Both the position numbers and the translations under genes were made by a program. Below the pieces are notes generated by a model. The model was not told where the DNA came from, did not search any database, and was given only the letters and a program-made list of their open reading frames with translations. This document shows positions 34,479-43,269 of a DNA stretch of 52,959 nucleotides, piece after piece. Positions within the stretch are counted from its first letter, which is position 1; every line of letters starts with the position of its first letter. This stretch comes from Heliomicrobium undosum (lineage in GTDB: Bacteria > Bacillota > Desulfitobacteriia > Heliobacteriales > Heliobacteriaceae). The stretch is taken from the NCBI RefSeq assembly GCF_009877425.1, contig NZ_WXEY01000002.1, positions 1 to 52,959 of the forward strand, given 5' to 3'.

Positions 34479-35164
34479 CGGGGCGGGCGTTACAAGCCAT
34501 CGCCCAAGCCGATGTGATCGTCGGCTACAGCACCTATGTGAGGTTAATCGAGGACCTGATCGAGGGAAAAGATGTGCAGGCCTCGGGCATGCGCAAGGAG
34601 ATTGACCGGGCCTGCCTGGCCGTCGATCTGGCACTGGAAGGAAAAGCGGTTGTCGTCGTCTCCAGCGGCGACCCCGGTGTCTACGGCATGGCCGGCGTGG
34701 TCCTGGAAGCGGTGCAGCAGCGGGAGGCGCAAGGACAGGTCACCGTGGAGGTGATCCCCGGCGTCACGTCCGCCACCGCCGCCGCCGCCGTCTTGGGCGC
34801 GCCGCTGATGCACGACTTTGCCGTCATCTCCCTTAGCGACCTGCTCACCCCCTGGGATCTGATCCGGCGGCGCGTCGAGAACGCCGCTGCCGGCGACTTC
34901 ATCATCACTCTCTATAACCCGAAAAGCACCAAGCGGGTGCACCAGATCGAAGAGGTGCGGGAACTGCTGCTCCAGCACCGTCCGCCTTCCACGCCGGTGG
35001 GCATCGTCCGCAACGCCCGGCGTGAGGGCGAGGAGAGGGTATTGACCACCCTGGGAGAGTTTTTAGAGCACCCCATCGACATGTTCACCATCCTGGTCAT
35101 CGGCAACTCGCAGACCTATGTCCGTGACGGCTGGATGATCACCCCGCGGGGATACCGCTGGTGA
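34340..35164 (+). CDS. cbiH: CbiH, cobalt-factor III C17-methyltransferase (ring contraction)
   Basis: Methylates C17 and contracts the macrocycle. Signatures are LAVIGLGPGNRDQMTGRA, VSSGDPGVYGMAG, IPGVTSATAAAAVLGAPLMH and TLYNPKS. The conserved domain begins near residue 33; the first 32 residues (Ser/Pro/Gly-rich) come from the 139-base overlap with cbiG. ATG 34340 has GGAGTGA upstream, and no ATG, GTG or TTG occurs closer to the domain, so the overlap seems real. Confidence 0.94.
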   Translation: MRTDCAVDTSSSAAPVEETGCRPGDRGLGRGSLAVIGLGPGNRDQMTGRALQAIAQADVIVGYSTYVRLIEDLIEGKDVQASGMRKEIDRACLAVDLALEGKAVVVVSSGDPGVYGMAGVVLEAVQQREAQGQVTVEVIPGVTSATAAAAVLGAPLMHDFAVISLSDLLTPWDLIRRRVENAAAGDFIITLYNPKSTKRVHQIEEVRELLLQHRPPSTPVGIVRNARREGEERVLTTLGEFLEHPIDMFTILVIGNSQTYVRDGWMITPRGYRW

Positions 35165-36012
35165 TTTGGGTCGTCGCCGGAACGCGGGACGCCCGCCGGT
35201 TGATCGAAGGGATATGGCGGGCCGGACTGCCGGTCATCGCCAGTGTCGTCAGCGAATACGGCGCCCAACTCCTCCAGGAGGCTTTTTCCGGGAAGGTGCC
35301 TGTCCATCAGGGGGCGATGGACCCTCCGGCGATGCGGTCCTTTGTCCGGGAAAAAGGGATCATTGCCGTGATCGACGCCACCCATCCCTTCGCCCGCGTG
35401 GTGTCGGAAAATCTGCTGAAACTGGCTGCCGGAGAGGGTGTCGCCTATCTCCGGTATGAGCGGCCTTCCGTAGATACGACAGATTTCCCGAACTTGATCG
35501 CCGTGAGGAATTGGGAAGAGGCGCTGGATGCGCTGGGAGAGGCTGAGGAAGGGGAGACGGTCTTTCTCGCCACCGGCAGCCGGGCGCTGCCACAGGTCGT
35601 GCCGCCTCTGCTGCAAAAGAAGCTCCGCCCCATCGCACGTGTCCTGCCCGACCTGGATTCGCTGCGGCAATGCCTTGATTTGGGCCTCCAGGCCGATCAG
35701 ATCATCGCCATGCAGGGTCCCTTCAGTGAGGAAATGAACCGGGCCATGTTCGCGCAAACAAAGGCGCGCTGGCTGGTCACCAAGGAGAGCGGCGCTGTCG
35801 GCGGCGCCGACGCCAAGCTCCGCGCCGCCGCCGGAATGGGACTGAAGACGATCCTGCTCTGCCGGCCCGCTTTGCCTTATCCCTGTGCAACGACTGACTT
35901 TGACGAAGCAGTCGCCTGGGCCGGGGAGAGGCTGCAATGGTCGGATAAGGAGCGTCTTTTCCCGAATCAGAATATGAAATTGGAACATGAAACCAGCACC
36001 AGTGAAATCTGA
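35161..36012 (+). CDS. cbiJ: CbiJ, cobalt-precorrin-6A reductase
   Basis: NAD(P)H-dependent reductase of the corrin ring. IWVVAGTRDARRLIEG at the start, DATHPFA in the middle, and VTKESGAVGGADAKLRAA near the end are CbiJ/CobK signatures. GTG 35161 overlaps the cbiH stop by 4 bases. The length of 283 aa is slightly above the family norm because of a polar C-terminal tail. Confidence 0.94.
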   Translation: MIWVVAGTRDARRLIEGIWRAGLPVIASVVSEYGAQLLQEAFSGKVPVHQGAMDPPAMRSFVREKGIIAVIDATHPFARVVSENLLKLAAGEGVAYLRYERPSVDTTDFPNLIAVRNWEEALDALGEAEEGETVFLATGSRALPQVVPPLLQKKLRPIARVLPDLDSLRQCLDLGLQADQIIAMQGPFSEEMNRAMFAQTKARWLVTKESGAVGGADAKLRAAAGMGLKTILLCRPALPYPCATTDFDEAVAWAGERLQWSDKERLFPNQNMKLEHETSTSEI

Positions 36013-36059
36013 ACAAGTGGTCTGTAAAGGTCGCCGGATAGGGAAAAGGAGAGGTAATC

Positions 36060-36425
36060 ATGAAAACGGGGATTTTGATGATCGCCCACGGCAGCCGCCT
36101 GCAAGAGGCGAACAACCATGCCGTGGCCATCGGCCGCATGGTCCAGGAAAAACACGGGGTGGAGCCCCTCGTCGTCTCTTTTATGGAACTGGCTAAGCCG
36201 AGCATGGCCGAAGGGCTTGCCCAACTGGTCGCCGCCGGCGTCGACGATGTCAAGGTGATCCCGCTCTTTTTGTACAATGGCGTTCATATTCAAAAGGATA
36301 TCCCGGAAGAACTGGAGGAACTGCAAAAGAGCTATCCGAACATTCAGATCACCGTGGGACGACCGCTCGGCGCCGATGAACGCATCGCCCAGTTGATTTT
36401 CGAGCGCATCCAGGAGGTCAGTTGA
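36060..36425 (+). CDS. cbiX: CbiX, small sirohydrochlorin cobaltochelatase
   Basis: Inserts cobalt into sirohydrochlorin, the first committed step of the anaerobic branch. The 121-residue single-domain form (CbiXS-like) has the opening ILMIAHGSRLQEAN with a metal-site His, SFMELAKPSM and a second His in FLYNGVHIQKDIP. It would work as a homodimer. AAAAGGAGAGG precedes ATG 36060. The stop overlaps the cbiC start by one base. It comes late in the operon although it acts first. Confidence 0.93.
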   Translation: MKTGILMIAHGSRLQEANNHAVAIGRMVQEKHGVEPLVVSFMELAKPSMAEGLAQLVAAGVDDVKVIPLFLYNGVHIQKDIPEELEELQKSYPNIQITVGRPLGADERIAQLIFERIQEVS

Positions 36426-37045
36426 TGGACTACATCACCGATCCCCGCGCCATTGAGACAAAAAGCATGGAGATCATCGACGGGCTGATCGGTCCGCTGC
36501 CTGTATCGGAAGAGGAGCGCAAGGTGATCAAGCGCGTCGTCCACACGACAGGCGATCCGGAGTTTGCCAAGCTGGTCCGCTGGAGCCCCGGCGCTGTCCC
36601 TATCGGCATCGCCGCCTTGGCCCGGGGGGCATCGGTCTTCACGGATGTGAACATGGTCCGCGTGGGCGTCAACAGCCGTCTCCTCTCTGTCAAGGGGGGC
36701 AATGCTGTCTGCGCGATCAGTGAGCCCCGCGTTGTCGCCGAGGCGGAGCGGACCGGCAAGACGCGGGCGATGACCGCCTTCGACCTGCTTGCCCCGGAGA
36801 TGAACGGCGCCGTCATCGCTATCGGCAACGCGCCCACCGCGCTGTTTCACCTGCTGTCGCTGGTGGAGGCGGGCCGCTGCCGCCCAGCTTTGATCGTCGG
36901 CACACCGGTCGGCTTCGTCGGCGCAGCCGAATCGAAGGAAGCGCTGACCCAGGCTGATGTGCCCTACATTACGGTCACGGGAAACAAAGGCGGCAGCAAT
37001 ATTGCCGCCGCCATCGTCAATGCCATGTTGTTGCAGATGCCCTAG
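36425..37045 (+). CDS. cbiC: CbiC, cobalt-precorrin-8 methylmutase
   Basis: Moves the C11 methyl to C12, giving cobyrinate. IETKSMEII at the start (RNase-like region of the family), the catalytic His in VHTTGDPEFAK, and TVTGNKGGSNIAAA at the end are CbiC/CobH signatures. ATG 36425 follows AGGAGGT; TTG 36422 is possible. Last gene of the first cob operon. Confidence 0.95.
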   Translation: MDYITDPRAIETKSMEIIDGLIGPLPVSEEERKVIKRVVHTTGDPEFAKLVRWSPGAVPIGIAALARGASVFTDVNMVRVGVNSRLLSVKGGNAVCAISEPRVVAEAERTGKTRAMTAFDLLAPEMNGAVIAIGNAPTALFHLLSLVEAGRCRPALIVGTPVGFVGAAESKEALTQADVPYITVTGNKGGSNIAAAIVNAMLLQMP

Positions 37046-37080
37046 CTGCTGATGTGATGTCGGCTGATGGCAACCGGAGG

Positions 37081-37641
37081 CTAACAGCGGTTGTCGGCCT
37101 CCTGCAGCAGCGACAATAATTTGCCCATTTCCGGGTGCTCCGGTTCCGTTAACTTACGTTCACCCTGGCAACCGCCATGGTGACGCCGGATCAGTTCCAC
37201 CAGCGCCGGCGTCCAGTGGCGTCGCGCCGCTTCCTGCGCGCCCAGGGACGCGTGATCAGCAAGGACGGAAAGCGGTTTGCCCAGCAGGGGCCAGCCGTAG
37301 AAGGCTTGACTTTTCTCAGGCCGCGAGCCGAGAAGAACATAGAGGATGCGGTGAACCAGGCCGATGCTGGCGTTGCGCTTGCCCATGTCATGAAGCAGGG
37401 CGGCTTTGAGCAGCAGTTGCTGCGCCTCCGGCGATAGTTCGCCAGACGCCCTGTGGCAGAGATGGGCCACATCGAGGGCGTGGCGACGGTCGGCGGGGGC
37501 CATCTCCAGGAAGACCGCCCGTTCCTCTGGAGTGAGGAACGCGTCGGCCCAAACCAGTTCTTCCTTCGAAAAGCGCGGTTGCCAGGCTTGCAGGACTTGC
37601 CGGCAACGGTATAGGATTCTGGAAAAAAGCTCTGTCTTCAT
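37081..37641 (-). CDS. HD-domain protein inserted in the cobalamin locus
   Basis: A 186-residue protein with an HD-type phosphohydrolase pattern: H-A-L-D-V-A-H at about 54-60, LLHDMGKR near 87, DHAS near 129 and HH near 154, enough for a metal-dependent hydrolase. Such proteins usually act on nucleotides or cyclic nucleotides; the substrate here is unknown. It runs against the cob genes, ending 35 bases from cbiC and starting 34 bases from cobU. No ribosome binding site precedes ATG 37641; a TATACT on the same strand ends only 6 bases upstream, which would give an almost leaderless mRNA. Confidence 0.85.
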   Translation of the reverse strand: MKTELFSRILYRCRQVLQAWQPRFSKEELVWADAFLTPEERAVFLEMAPADRRHALDVAHLCHRASGELSPEAQQLLLKAALLHDMGKRNASIGLVHRILYVLLGSRPEKSQAFYGWPLLGKPLSVLADHASLGAQEAARRHWTPALVELIRRHHGGCQGERKLTEPEHPEMGKLLSLLQEADNRC

Positions 37642-37675
37642 GCAATCAGTATATCACGAAGAGGCGTTGACGTAG

Positions 37676-38251
37676 ATGCACATTCAGTCTGGAGAATTGG
37701 TGCTGGTCACCGGCGGCGCCCGGAGCGGAAAAAGCGCCTGGGCGGAACAACTGGCTGCCGAAGCGGCGGGCACAGCGCCGCAGCAGGTGGTCTATGTGGC
37801 CACGGCTGGCGTTTTTGATGAAGAGATGCGTCGCCGCGTCGATACGCACCGGCAGCGCCGCCCCGCCGCCTGGCAGACCGTCGAAGAGCCACTCGATTTG
37901 TTGCGGGTGATCGATGAGTGGGACGAGGAAGGACGGGTGATCCTGATCGATTGCCTGACCTTGTGGACGACCAACCTGCTGCTGCCGCAATACCGGGAAG
38001 AAGATTGGAACAACCAAAAAGAACAGGATCTCGTCGACATGGCCCGGCGCACGGCCAAGCAGGCCAGCGCCTCCCGGGCAACGGTGATCGCCGTCGGCAA
38101 CGAGGTCGGTTGGGGGATCGTCCCGCCTGATCCGCTCAGCCGCGCCTTCCGCGACGCGGCAGGCCGGGTGCAGCAAGCCTTTGCTGCCGAAGCCCACCGG
38201 GTGTATCTGGCTGTCGCCGGCTGCCCGCTGCAGGTCAAAGGACCCGCTTAA
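37676..38251 (+). CDS. cobU: CobU, adenosylcobinamide kinase/guanylyltransferase
   Basis: Phosphorylates and then GMP-modifies adenosylcobinamide during nucleotide-loop assembly. Walker A is GGARSGKS, VYVATAG follows, the histidine that takes the guanylyl group lies in VDTHRQRRP, and LIDCLTLWTTNLL and VGNEVGWGIVPPDPLSRAFRD are present; the last two are close to invariant in the family. It starts the second plus-strand cob block and is divergent from the HD gene. A 120-base gap to cbiP holds no gene I can support. Confidence 0.95.
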   Translation: MHIQSGELVLVTGGARSGKSAWAEQLAAEAAGTAPQQVVYVATAGVFDEEMRRRVDTHRQRRPAAWQTVEEPLDLLRVIDEWDEEGRVILIDCLTLWTTNLLLPQYREEDWNNQKEQDLVDMARRTAKQASASRATVIAVGNEVGWGIVPPDPLSRAFRDAAGRVQQAFAAEAHRVYLAVAGCPLQVKGPA

Positions 38252-38371
38252 AGAACGTGCCCGTTTCAAAGGTAAGCAGCGTCCGAAAAAGCCCCCAGTC
38301 AAAGGCAGACTGCTGACGAGTTTAATCCCTGACAGCAAGGCCCCGTTTAGGGGAAGGGAGCGGAGCAACCC

Positions 38372-40000
38372 ATGGCCAAAGCCATTATGATGCAAGGAAC
38401 CAGTTCCAACGTCGGCAAGAGCGTGCTGGCGGCGGCCCTTTGTCGCATCTTTTATCGCGACGGGCACAAGGTGGCGCCCTTTAAGTCCCAGAACATGGCC
38501 CTTAACTCCTATGTCACCCGCGACGGCGGTGAGATGGGGCGCGCCCAGGTTGTCCAGGCGGAAGCGGCGGGGCTCGAACCGCAGGTGGAGATGAACCCGA
38601 TCCTGCTGAAGCCGACGGGACAGGCGTCATCCCAGGTGATCGTCCTGGGCCGCCCCATCGGCAACATCAGCGCCCGCGAGTACCATTTAGAATATGCTAC
38701 GTCGGCCCTCGACACGATCCAGGCCTGTCTCGACAAGTTTCACGCGGAGTATGACGTCATCGTCATCGAAGGCGCCGGTTCGCCCGCCGAGGTCAACTTA
38801 AAGGCCCGCGATATCGCCAACATGCGGGTGGCCAAGATGGCTGACGCGCCGGTGCTCCTCGTGGCCGACATCGACCGGGGCGGCGCACTGGCCTCCGTCG
38901 TCGGGACCCTGGCGCTCCTCGACCCGGACGAGCGGGAACGGGTAAAAGGGATCGTCATCAACAAGTTTCGCGGCGACATCTCGCTTCTCCAGCCGGCCAT
39001 TGACTTTTTGGAGGAGTACACGAAGATCCCTGTGCTCGGCGTCATCCCCTACTTCCGGGGTTTGAACATCCAGGAGGAGGACTTGGTGGCCCTGGAAAAA
39101 GCGGAACGGCAGGTTCCCTCCGGCGAAATGCTGGACATCGCCGTCATCCGCTTGCCCCGCATCTCCAATTTTACCGATCTGGACGCGCTGGAGGCGGAAG
39201 GCGTGGCTCGGGTCCGCTATGTAGAAGGGGCCGGTGAACTGGGCAAGCCGGATCTGGTCATTATCCCCGGCACGAAAAACACGATTGAAGACATGCGCTG
39301 GCTTCGTCAGATGGGGATCGACATGGAGATTCAAGCGCTGGCCGCTAACGGCGCGCCGGTTTGGGGGATTTGCGGCGGCTACCAGATGCTCGGCCGGGAG
39401 ATCGCCGATCCGGCCGGGGTCGAAAGCTCCCTGCCCTCCATCGCCGGATTGGGCCTGCTCGACATGGTGACGACGATGGAAGCGGAAAAGGTGACCCGCC
39501 TGGCCACGGCCACCCTCTGCGGTCCGGGGCCCTTCCTTTCGCCCCTACAGGGGTTGACCGTCCAGGGCTACGAGATCCACATGGGCCAGAGTTGTCCCAC
39601 TGGTGATCAGCCGTTCTTCTGCCGGATCCGGCAACGCGGCGATGAGACGGTGGATGTCGTCGACGGCCTTGTCGGCGGCGACGGCCTGGTCATCGGCTCC
39701 TACCTGCACGGCATCTTCGACAACGAACCGCTCCGCCATCACCTGTTGAACACGCTGCGCCGAAAAAAGGGCCTTCCGGAGATCGATTTTGCCGGCATCC
39801 CCTCCATACGGGAGCGGCGCGAGCAGGATTATGATCGCCTGGGCGAGATCGTCCGCCAGAGCCTGCGCATGGATCTGCTCTACGAGATCGTCGGGCTTCC
39901 GAGACCTGTTCGTGAAAGCGAATCGGCCGGTGTGAATGGGTCTTCCGGTTCTCAGGAAACTACCGGTCAGCAGGGGCCTACCGATCCACAGGTCGGGTGA
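38372..40000 (+). CDS. cbiP: CbiP, adenosylcobyric acid synthase
   Basis: Glutamine-dependent amidation of carboxylates b, d, e and g. An N-terminal ATP-binding domain (MQGTSSNVGKS) and a C-terminal class I glutaminase-like domain with the catalytic Cys in WGICGGYQMLG and His in GSYLHGIFDN. The family part ends near residue 510; a short polar, Ser/Gly/Gln-rich tail of about 30 residues follows. GGGGAAGGGAG precedes ATG 38372. Confidence 0.96.
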   Translation: MAKAIMMQGTSSNVGKSVLAAALCRIFYRDGHKVAPFKSQNMALNSYVTRDGGEMGRAQVVQAEAAGLEPQVEMNPILLKPTGQASSQVIVLGRPIGNISAREYHLEYATSALDTIQACLDKFHAEYDVIVIEGAGSPAEVNLKARDIANMRVAKMADAPVLLVADIDRGGALASVVGTLALLDPDERERVKGIVINKFRGDISLLQPAIDFLEEYTKIPVLGVIPYFRGLNIQEEDLVALEKAERQVPSGEMLDIAVIRLPRISNFTDLDALEAEGVARVRYVEGAGELGKPDLVIIPGTKNTIEDMRWLRQMGIDMEIQALAANGAPVWGICGGYQMLGREIADPAGVESSLPSIAGLGLLDMVTTMEAEKVTRLATATLCGPGPFLSPLQGLTVQGYEIHMGQSCPTGDQPFFCRIRQRGDETVDVVDGLVGGDGLVIGSYLHGIFDNEPLRHHLLNTLRRKKGLPEIDFAGIPSIRERREQDYDRLGEIVRQSLRMDLLYEIVGLPRPVRESESAGVNGSSGSQETTGQQGPTDPQVG

Positions 40001-40007
40001 CTCTTAC

Positions 40008-41093
40008 ATGAACGTAATTGCACCCTTATTGGTGAAGGACCTGCCGCTTTTTCTCGATTTCGGACTCTCCATCGGCGCCGTCACCTTGCTCTTGGCGCTC
40101 CTCTATGACAGCCTGGTGGGAGACCCCCGTTGGCTTCCCCATCCGGTCATCGGCATCGGCAGGTTGATCACTTTTTTGGAAAAAAAGCTCTACCCGGCCT
40201 CAGCCGGGAGCACATACGTCACGACCGGCGCAGGGAATCGCTCCGCCTTCCTAAGAGGAACGGTCCTGTCGGTTGCAACCGTCGCCGTTACCTTCGCCAT
40301 CGCCGCGCTCGTGATGTCGGTTATCCATCTGACCGGCTTCGGCGAGCTGGCGGGCAGCGCCCCGACCTTGCCGGCCCTCCTGGGGAAATTGGCCGCCGCC
40401 ATCCTGCTGGGGATCGCCTTCGCCGGGCGCTGCCTGGCCGAGGCCGCCCTGGAGATCAAAGGGCTATTGGAGCAGGGAGACCTAGCGGAGGCGCGGCGGA
40501 AGCTTTCCTGGATCGTGGGTCGAGACACAATGAACCTCGGTGAAGGCGAAATTGTTCGGGCGACCGTTGAAACAGTGGCGGAAAACACCGTCGACGGCAT
40601 CACGAGCCCGCTCTTTTACGCCTTATTGCTGGGCGTCCCTGGCGCCTATGCCTATAAGGCGGTCAACACCCTCGATTCCATGATCGGCTACCGGAACGAC
40701 CGTTACCTCTGGTTCGGCCGCTTCGCCGCCCGCCTTGATGACGCGGCCAATTACATCCCCGCCCGGCTGACAGGCCTCTCCATGGTCCTGGCGGCGACAC
40801 TGATGGGCTTTCCCTTCAAACGCATGATCGCCACCTGGCGGGAAGACGCCCGCCGCCACCCCAGCCCGAACAGCGGCATCCCCGAGTCGGTCATGGCCGG
40901 CGCGCTCGGGGTGCAGTTGGGCGGCCTCAATACCTACCAGGGACGGCCTTCCCACCGGGCCACCATGGGCCAGCCGCTCGTCACCCTGGAGGCCCGCCAC
41001 ATCGGCCAAGCCGTGCAGGTGATGGCGCTGACGACAGCAATTTTTGCCTTCGCCGGTTCCGCAATTCTCATCGGATTAGGAAAGTGGTTGTGA
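40008..41093 (+). CDS. cbiB: CbiB, adenosylcobinamide-phosphate synthase
   Basis: Membrane enzyme that attaches aminopropanol phosphate to cobyric acid. LLYDSLVGDPRWLPHPVIGIG, VAENTVDGITSPLFY, KAVNTLDSMIGYRNDRY and GALGVQLGG are its signatures; several hydrophobic segments are present. ATG 40008 lies 8 bases after the cbiP stop with only a weak ribosome binding site, so coupled translation is likely. An in-frame GTG/ATG further upstream lies within cbiP. The end overlaps cbiA by one base. Confidence 0.95.
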   Translation: MNVIAPLLVKDLPLFLDFGLSIGAVTLLLALLYDSLVGDPRWLPHPVIGIGRLITFLEKKLYPASAGSTYVTTGAGNRSAFLRGTVLSVATVAVTFAIAALVMSVIHLTGFGELAGSAPTLPALLGKLAAAILLGIAFAGRCLAEAALEIKGLLEQGDLAEARRKLSWIVGRDTMNLGEGEIVRATVETVAENTVDGITSPLFYALLLGVPGAYAYKAVNTLDSMIGYRNDRYLWFGRFAARLDDAANYIPARLTGLSMVLAATLMGFPFKRMIATWREDARRHPSPNSGIPESVMAGALGVQLGGLNTYQGRPSHRATMGQPLVTLEARHIGQAVQVMALTTAIFAFAGSAILIGLGKWL

Positions 41094-42637
41094 TGATCCC
41101 TTCTGTCGTGATCGCCGGCGCCCACAGCGGCGCAGGAAAAACCACCGTCACCATGGGCCTCCTGGCGGCATTGCGGCGGCGAGGGTTGACGGTGCAGAGT
41201 TTCAAGACGGGACCTGATTACATCGACCCCACCTTCCATCGCCTGATCACGGGACGGACCTGTTCCAACCTGGATACGTGGATGATGGAGGCGGGCACGA
41301 TCGAGCGCCTGTTCCGGCGCGCCGTCGAGGGGGCGCAGGTCGCCTTGATTGAGGGGGTCATGGGTCTCTTCGACGGCGCCGCCGGGGAACCGCCGGGGGG
41401 GGCCGGGAGCACAGCCGCCCTGGCTGCGTTGTTGCAGGCCCCCATCGTCCTGGTGGTGGACGCCCGTTCCGCCGCCCAAAGCATCGCCGCTGTCGTCTAC
41501 GGCTTTTGCCGCCTGAACCCGGCGTTGCCGGTAGCCGGTGTGGTCCTCAACCGGATCGGCTCGGCGCGCCACGGCCGCATGGTCCGCCAGGCGGTGGAGC
41601 AGACCTGCCGGATTCCTGTTCTCGGCTGCCTCCCCCGCGATGCCGTTCAGCCCATGCCGGAGCGTCACTTAGGGCTCGTATCGGCTGTGGAAAAGACGGC
41701 TTCCCTGGAAACCTACTGGCGGTCTCTGGCCGATGTGATCGAGGAACACCTGGATGTGGATTTACTGTTAGAGCGGATGACGGTGTATGCCGCCAAAAGC
41801 TCGCCACGGGAAGGTGAACCTACGGGGAACGAGAAAAATGCGGCGGGTAAGCTCAAAAGCCCGGCGGCTCGCGTTGCTATCGCCCGTGACGAGGCTTTTC
41901 ATTTTTACTATGAAGACGGGCTGCGCGATCTGGCCGAGCGCGGCATCGAGTGGGTTCCCTTCCGGCCGGTGGCAGGCGATCCGATTCCGGCGGGGATCGA
42001 CGGGCTCTACCTGGGCGGGGGTTATCCGGAACTCTACCTGGAGCAAATTGTGGCCAACAGCGCCTTTTTGCAGGAACTGGCTTACCTGCATCGGAACGAT
42101 ATGCCCATCTACGCCGAGTGCGGCGGTTTCATGACCCTCTGCCGGTCGATCCGCGACAGCAACGGCCGCGAGTATCCGCTGGCCGGCCTTGTGCCCGCCA
42201 CCTGTGTGATGGGCAAAAAACGGCGCGCCCTGGGCTATGTGACCGCCGAAATCGCGGGAGACAGCCTGCTCGGCCGCCGGGGAGATCGGTTGCGCGGCCA
42301 TGAGTTTCACTACTCTGACGCCGCCTTTGCGCCGGAAGCCGCGCCGAGTCCCGCCTTTATCCTCACCAAGACGAGCACGGCCGGGGAAAACCCGGAGAGC
42401 CGCCCAGACGGCTACAGCCGGGGCGCCTTGACGGCCTCGTACTTTCATTTTCACTTTTCCGCCTTTCCGGCGACCATGGATCATTTTGTCGATCGACTCT
42501 GCGGCGGCAGTCATAACGGCGGCAGTTTAAACGGTGGCAGCCGTAACGGTGACCGCCTTAGCGCCGCCGAACCCACCACGAGGCCTGCGGAGAGCCGGCA
42601 GGGCCGCTCCGTTCCAGAAGGGGGAAGCGGACCATGA
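41093..42637 (+). CDS. cbiA: CbiA, cobyrinate a,c-diamide synthase
   Basis: Glutamine-dependent amidation of the a and c acetates. ATP-binding segment VIAGAHSGAGKTTV, GPDYIDPTFH, and the glutaminase half with catalytic Cys in YAECGGFMTLC and GGGYPELY. ATG 41093 overlaps the cbiB stop. The family portion ends near residue 463 (SYFHFHFSAFP...); the last 45 or so residues are an Asn/Gly/Ser/Arg-rich extension that contains a 15-base tandem repeat. Confidence 0.95.
   Translation: MIPSVVIAGAHSGAGKTTVTMGLLAALRRRGLTVQSFKTGPDYIDPTFHRLITGRTCSNLDTWMMEAGTIERLFRRAVEGAQVALIEGVMGLFDGAAGEPPGGAGSTAALAALLQAPIVLVVDARSAAQSIAAVVYGFCRLNPALPVAGVVLNRIGSARHGRMVRQAVEQTCRIPVLGCLPRDAVQPMPERHLGLVSAVEKTASLETYWRSLADVIEEHLDVDLLLERMTVYAAKSSPREGEPTGNEKNAAGKLKSPAARVAIARDEAFHFYYEDGLRDLAERGIEWVPFRPVAGDPIPAGIDGLYLGGGYPELYLEQIVANSAFLQELAYLHRNDMPIYAECGGFMTLCRSIRDSNGREYPLAGLVPATCVMGKKRRALGYVTAEIAGDSLLGRRGDRLRGHEFHYSDAAFAPEAAPSPAFILTKTSTAGENPESRPDGYSRGALTASYFHFHFSAFPATMDHFVDRLCGGSHNGGSLNGGSRNGDRLSAAEPTTRPAESRQGRSVPEGGSGP
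42503..42547 (+). repeat. Three 15-bp tandem repeats inside cbiA
   Basis: Units start at 42503, 42518 and 42533, each GGYGGCAG plus a variable 5-base part and AC. They encode repeats of the form Gly-Gly-Ser-x-Asn in the C-terminal tail of CbiA. Confidence 0.85.
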
Positions 42638-43206
42638 CGCCGGGGCTAATTCAGGTCTATACGGGCGACGGCAAAGGGAAGACGACAGCCGCTCTCGGGC
42701 TCTGCCTGCGTGCCGCCGGCCACGGCAAGCGCTGCGAGATCATCCAGTTTCAAAAAGGCAGCGCCTATATGGGGGAACTGTACGCGATCCAACGCGTGCC
42801 GGAGATCGCCATCACCCAGTTCGGCTGGGGCTGTCCCCGGTCGGCGCTGATCCGTTCCGGCTTCGCCCATTGTGTCAACTGCGGTGATTGTTTTCGTCGC
42901 AACCGGGCGCCGGAGAATCCCTGGCCGCGCCTCGGCCTTGCCTATGCTAGCGAGGTGCTGCGGGAGGGTCGGGCCGAACTGGTCGTCCTCGATGAGGTGA
43001 GCTACATCATGAACCGGGGCTATGTGACCGTCGATGAGGTGCTGTCCCTGCTGCGCAGCCGCCCGGCGGGGATGGAAGTGGTTCTTACCGGTCGACGCAT
43101 GCCGCCGGAGATCATCGAACAGGCCCACCTGGTTACCGAATTGTTTCCCCAAAAACACCCCCTTGCCGACGGGGTCAGCCCTTCCCGGCGGGGGATTGAG
43201 TATTAG
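42634..43206 (+). CDS. cobO: CobO/BtuR, cob(I)alamin adenosyltransferase
   Basis: Transfers the adenosyl group from ATP to reduced cobalt. Walker A at the start is YTGDGKGKTTAALG; ELVVLDEVSYIMNRGYV and VLTGRRMPPEIIEQAH are CobA/CobO signatures. Between residues 75 and 95 a segment carries three cysteines (HCVNCGDCFRRN) not present in the Salmonella enzyme, possibly a metal-binding insert. It overlaps cbiA by 4 bases. Confidence 0.94.
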   Translation: MTPGLIQVYTGDGKGKTTAALGLCLRAAGHGKRCEIIQFQKGSAYMGELYAIQRVPEIAITQFGWGCPRSALIRSGFAHCVNCGDCFRRNRAPENPWPRLGLAYASEVLREGRAELVVLDEVSYIMNRGYVTVDEVLSLLRSRPAGMEVVLTGRRMPPEIIEQAHLVTELFPQKHPLADGVSPSRRGIEY

Positions 43207-43269
43207 CCATCATACATTCGACGGAGAATGATTTCATTATTGATGGAGAATGTAAGGGAGGATTCGACG

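Noticed and set aside
38181-38390. A basic ORF across the cobU-cbiP gap
   Set aside because: It starts inside cobU without a ribosome binding site and ends inside cbiP; the open frame looks accidental.
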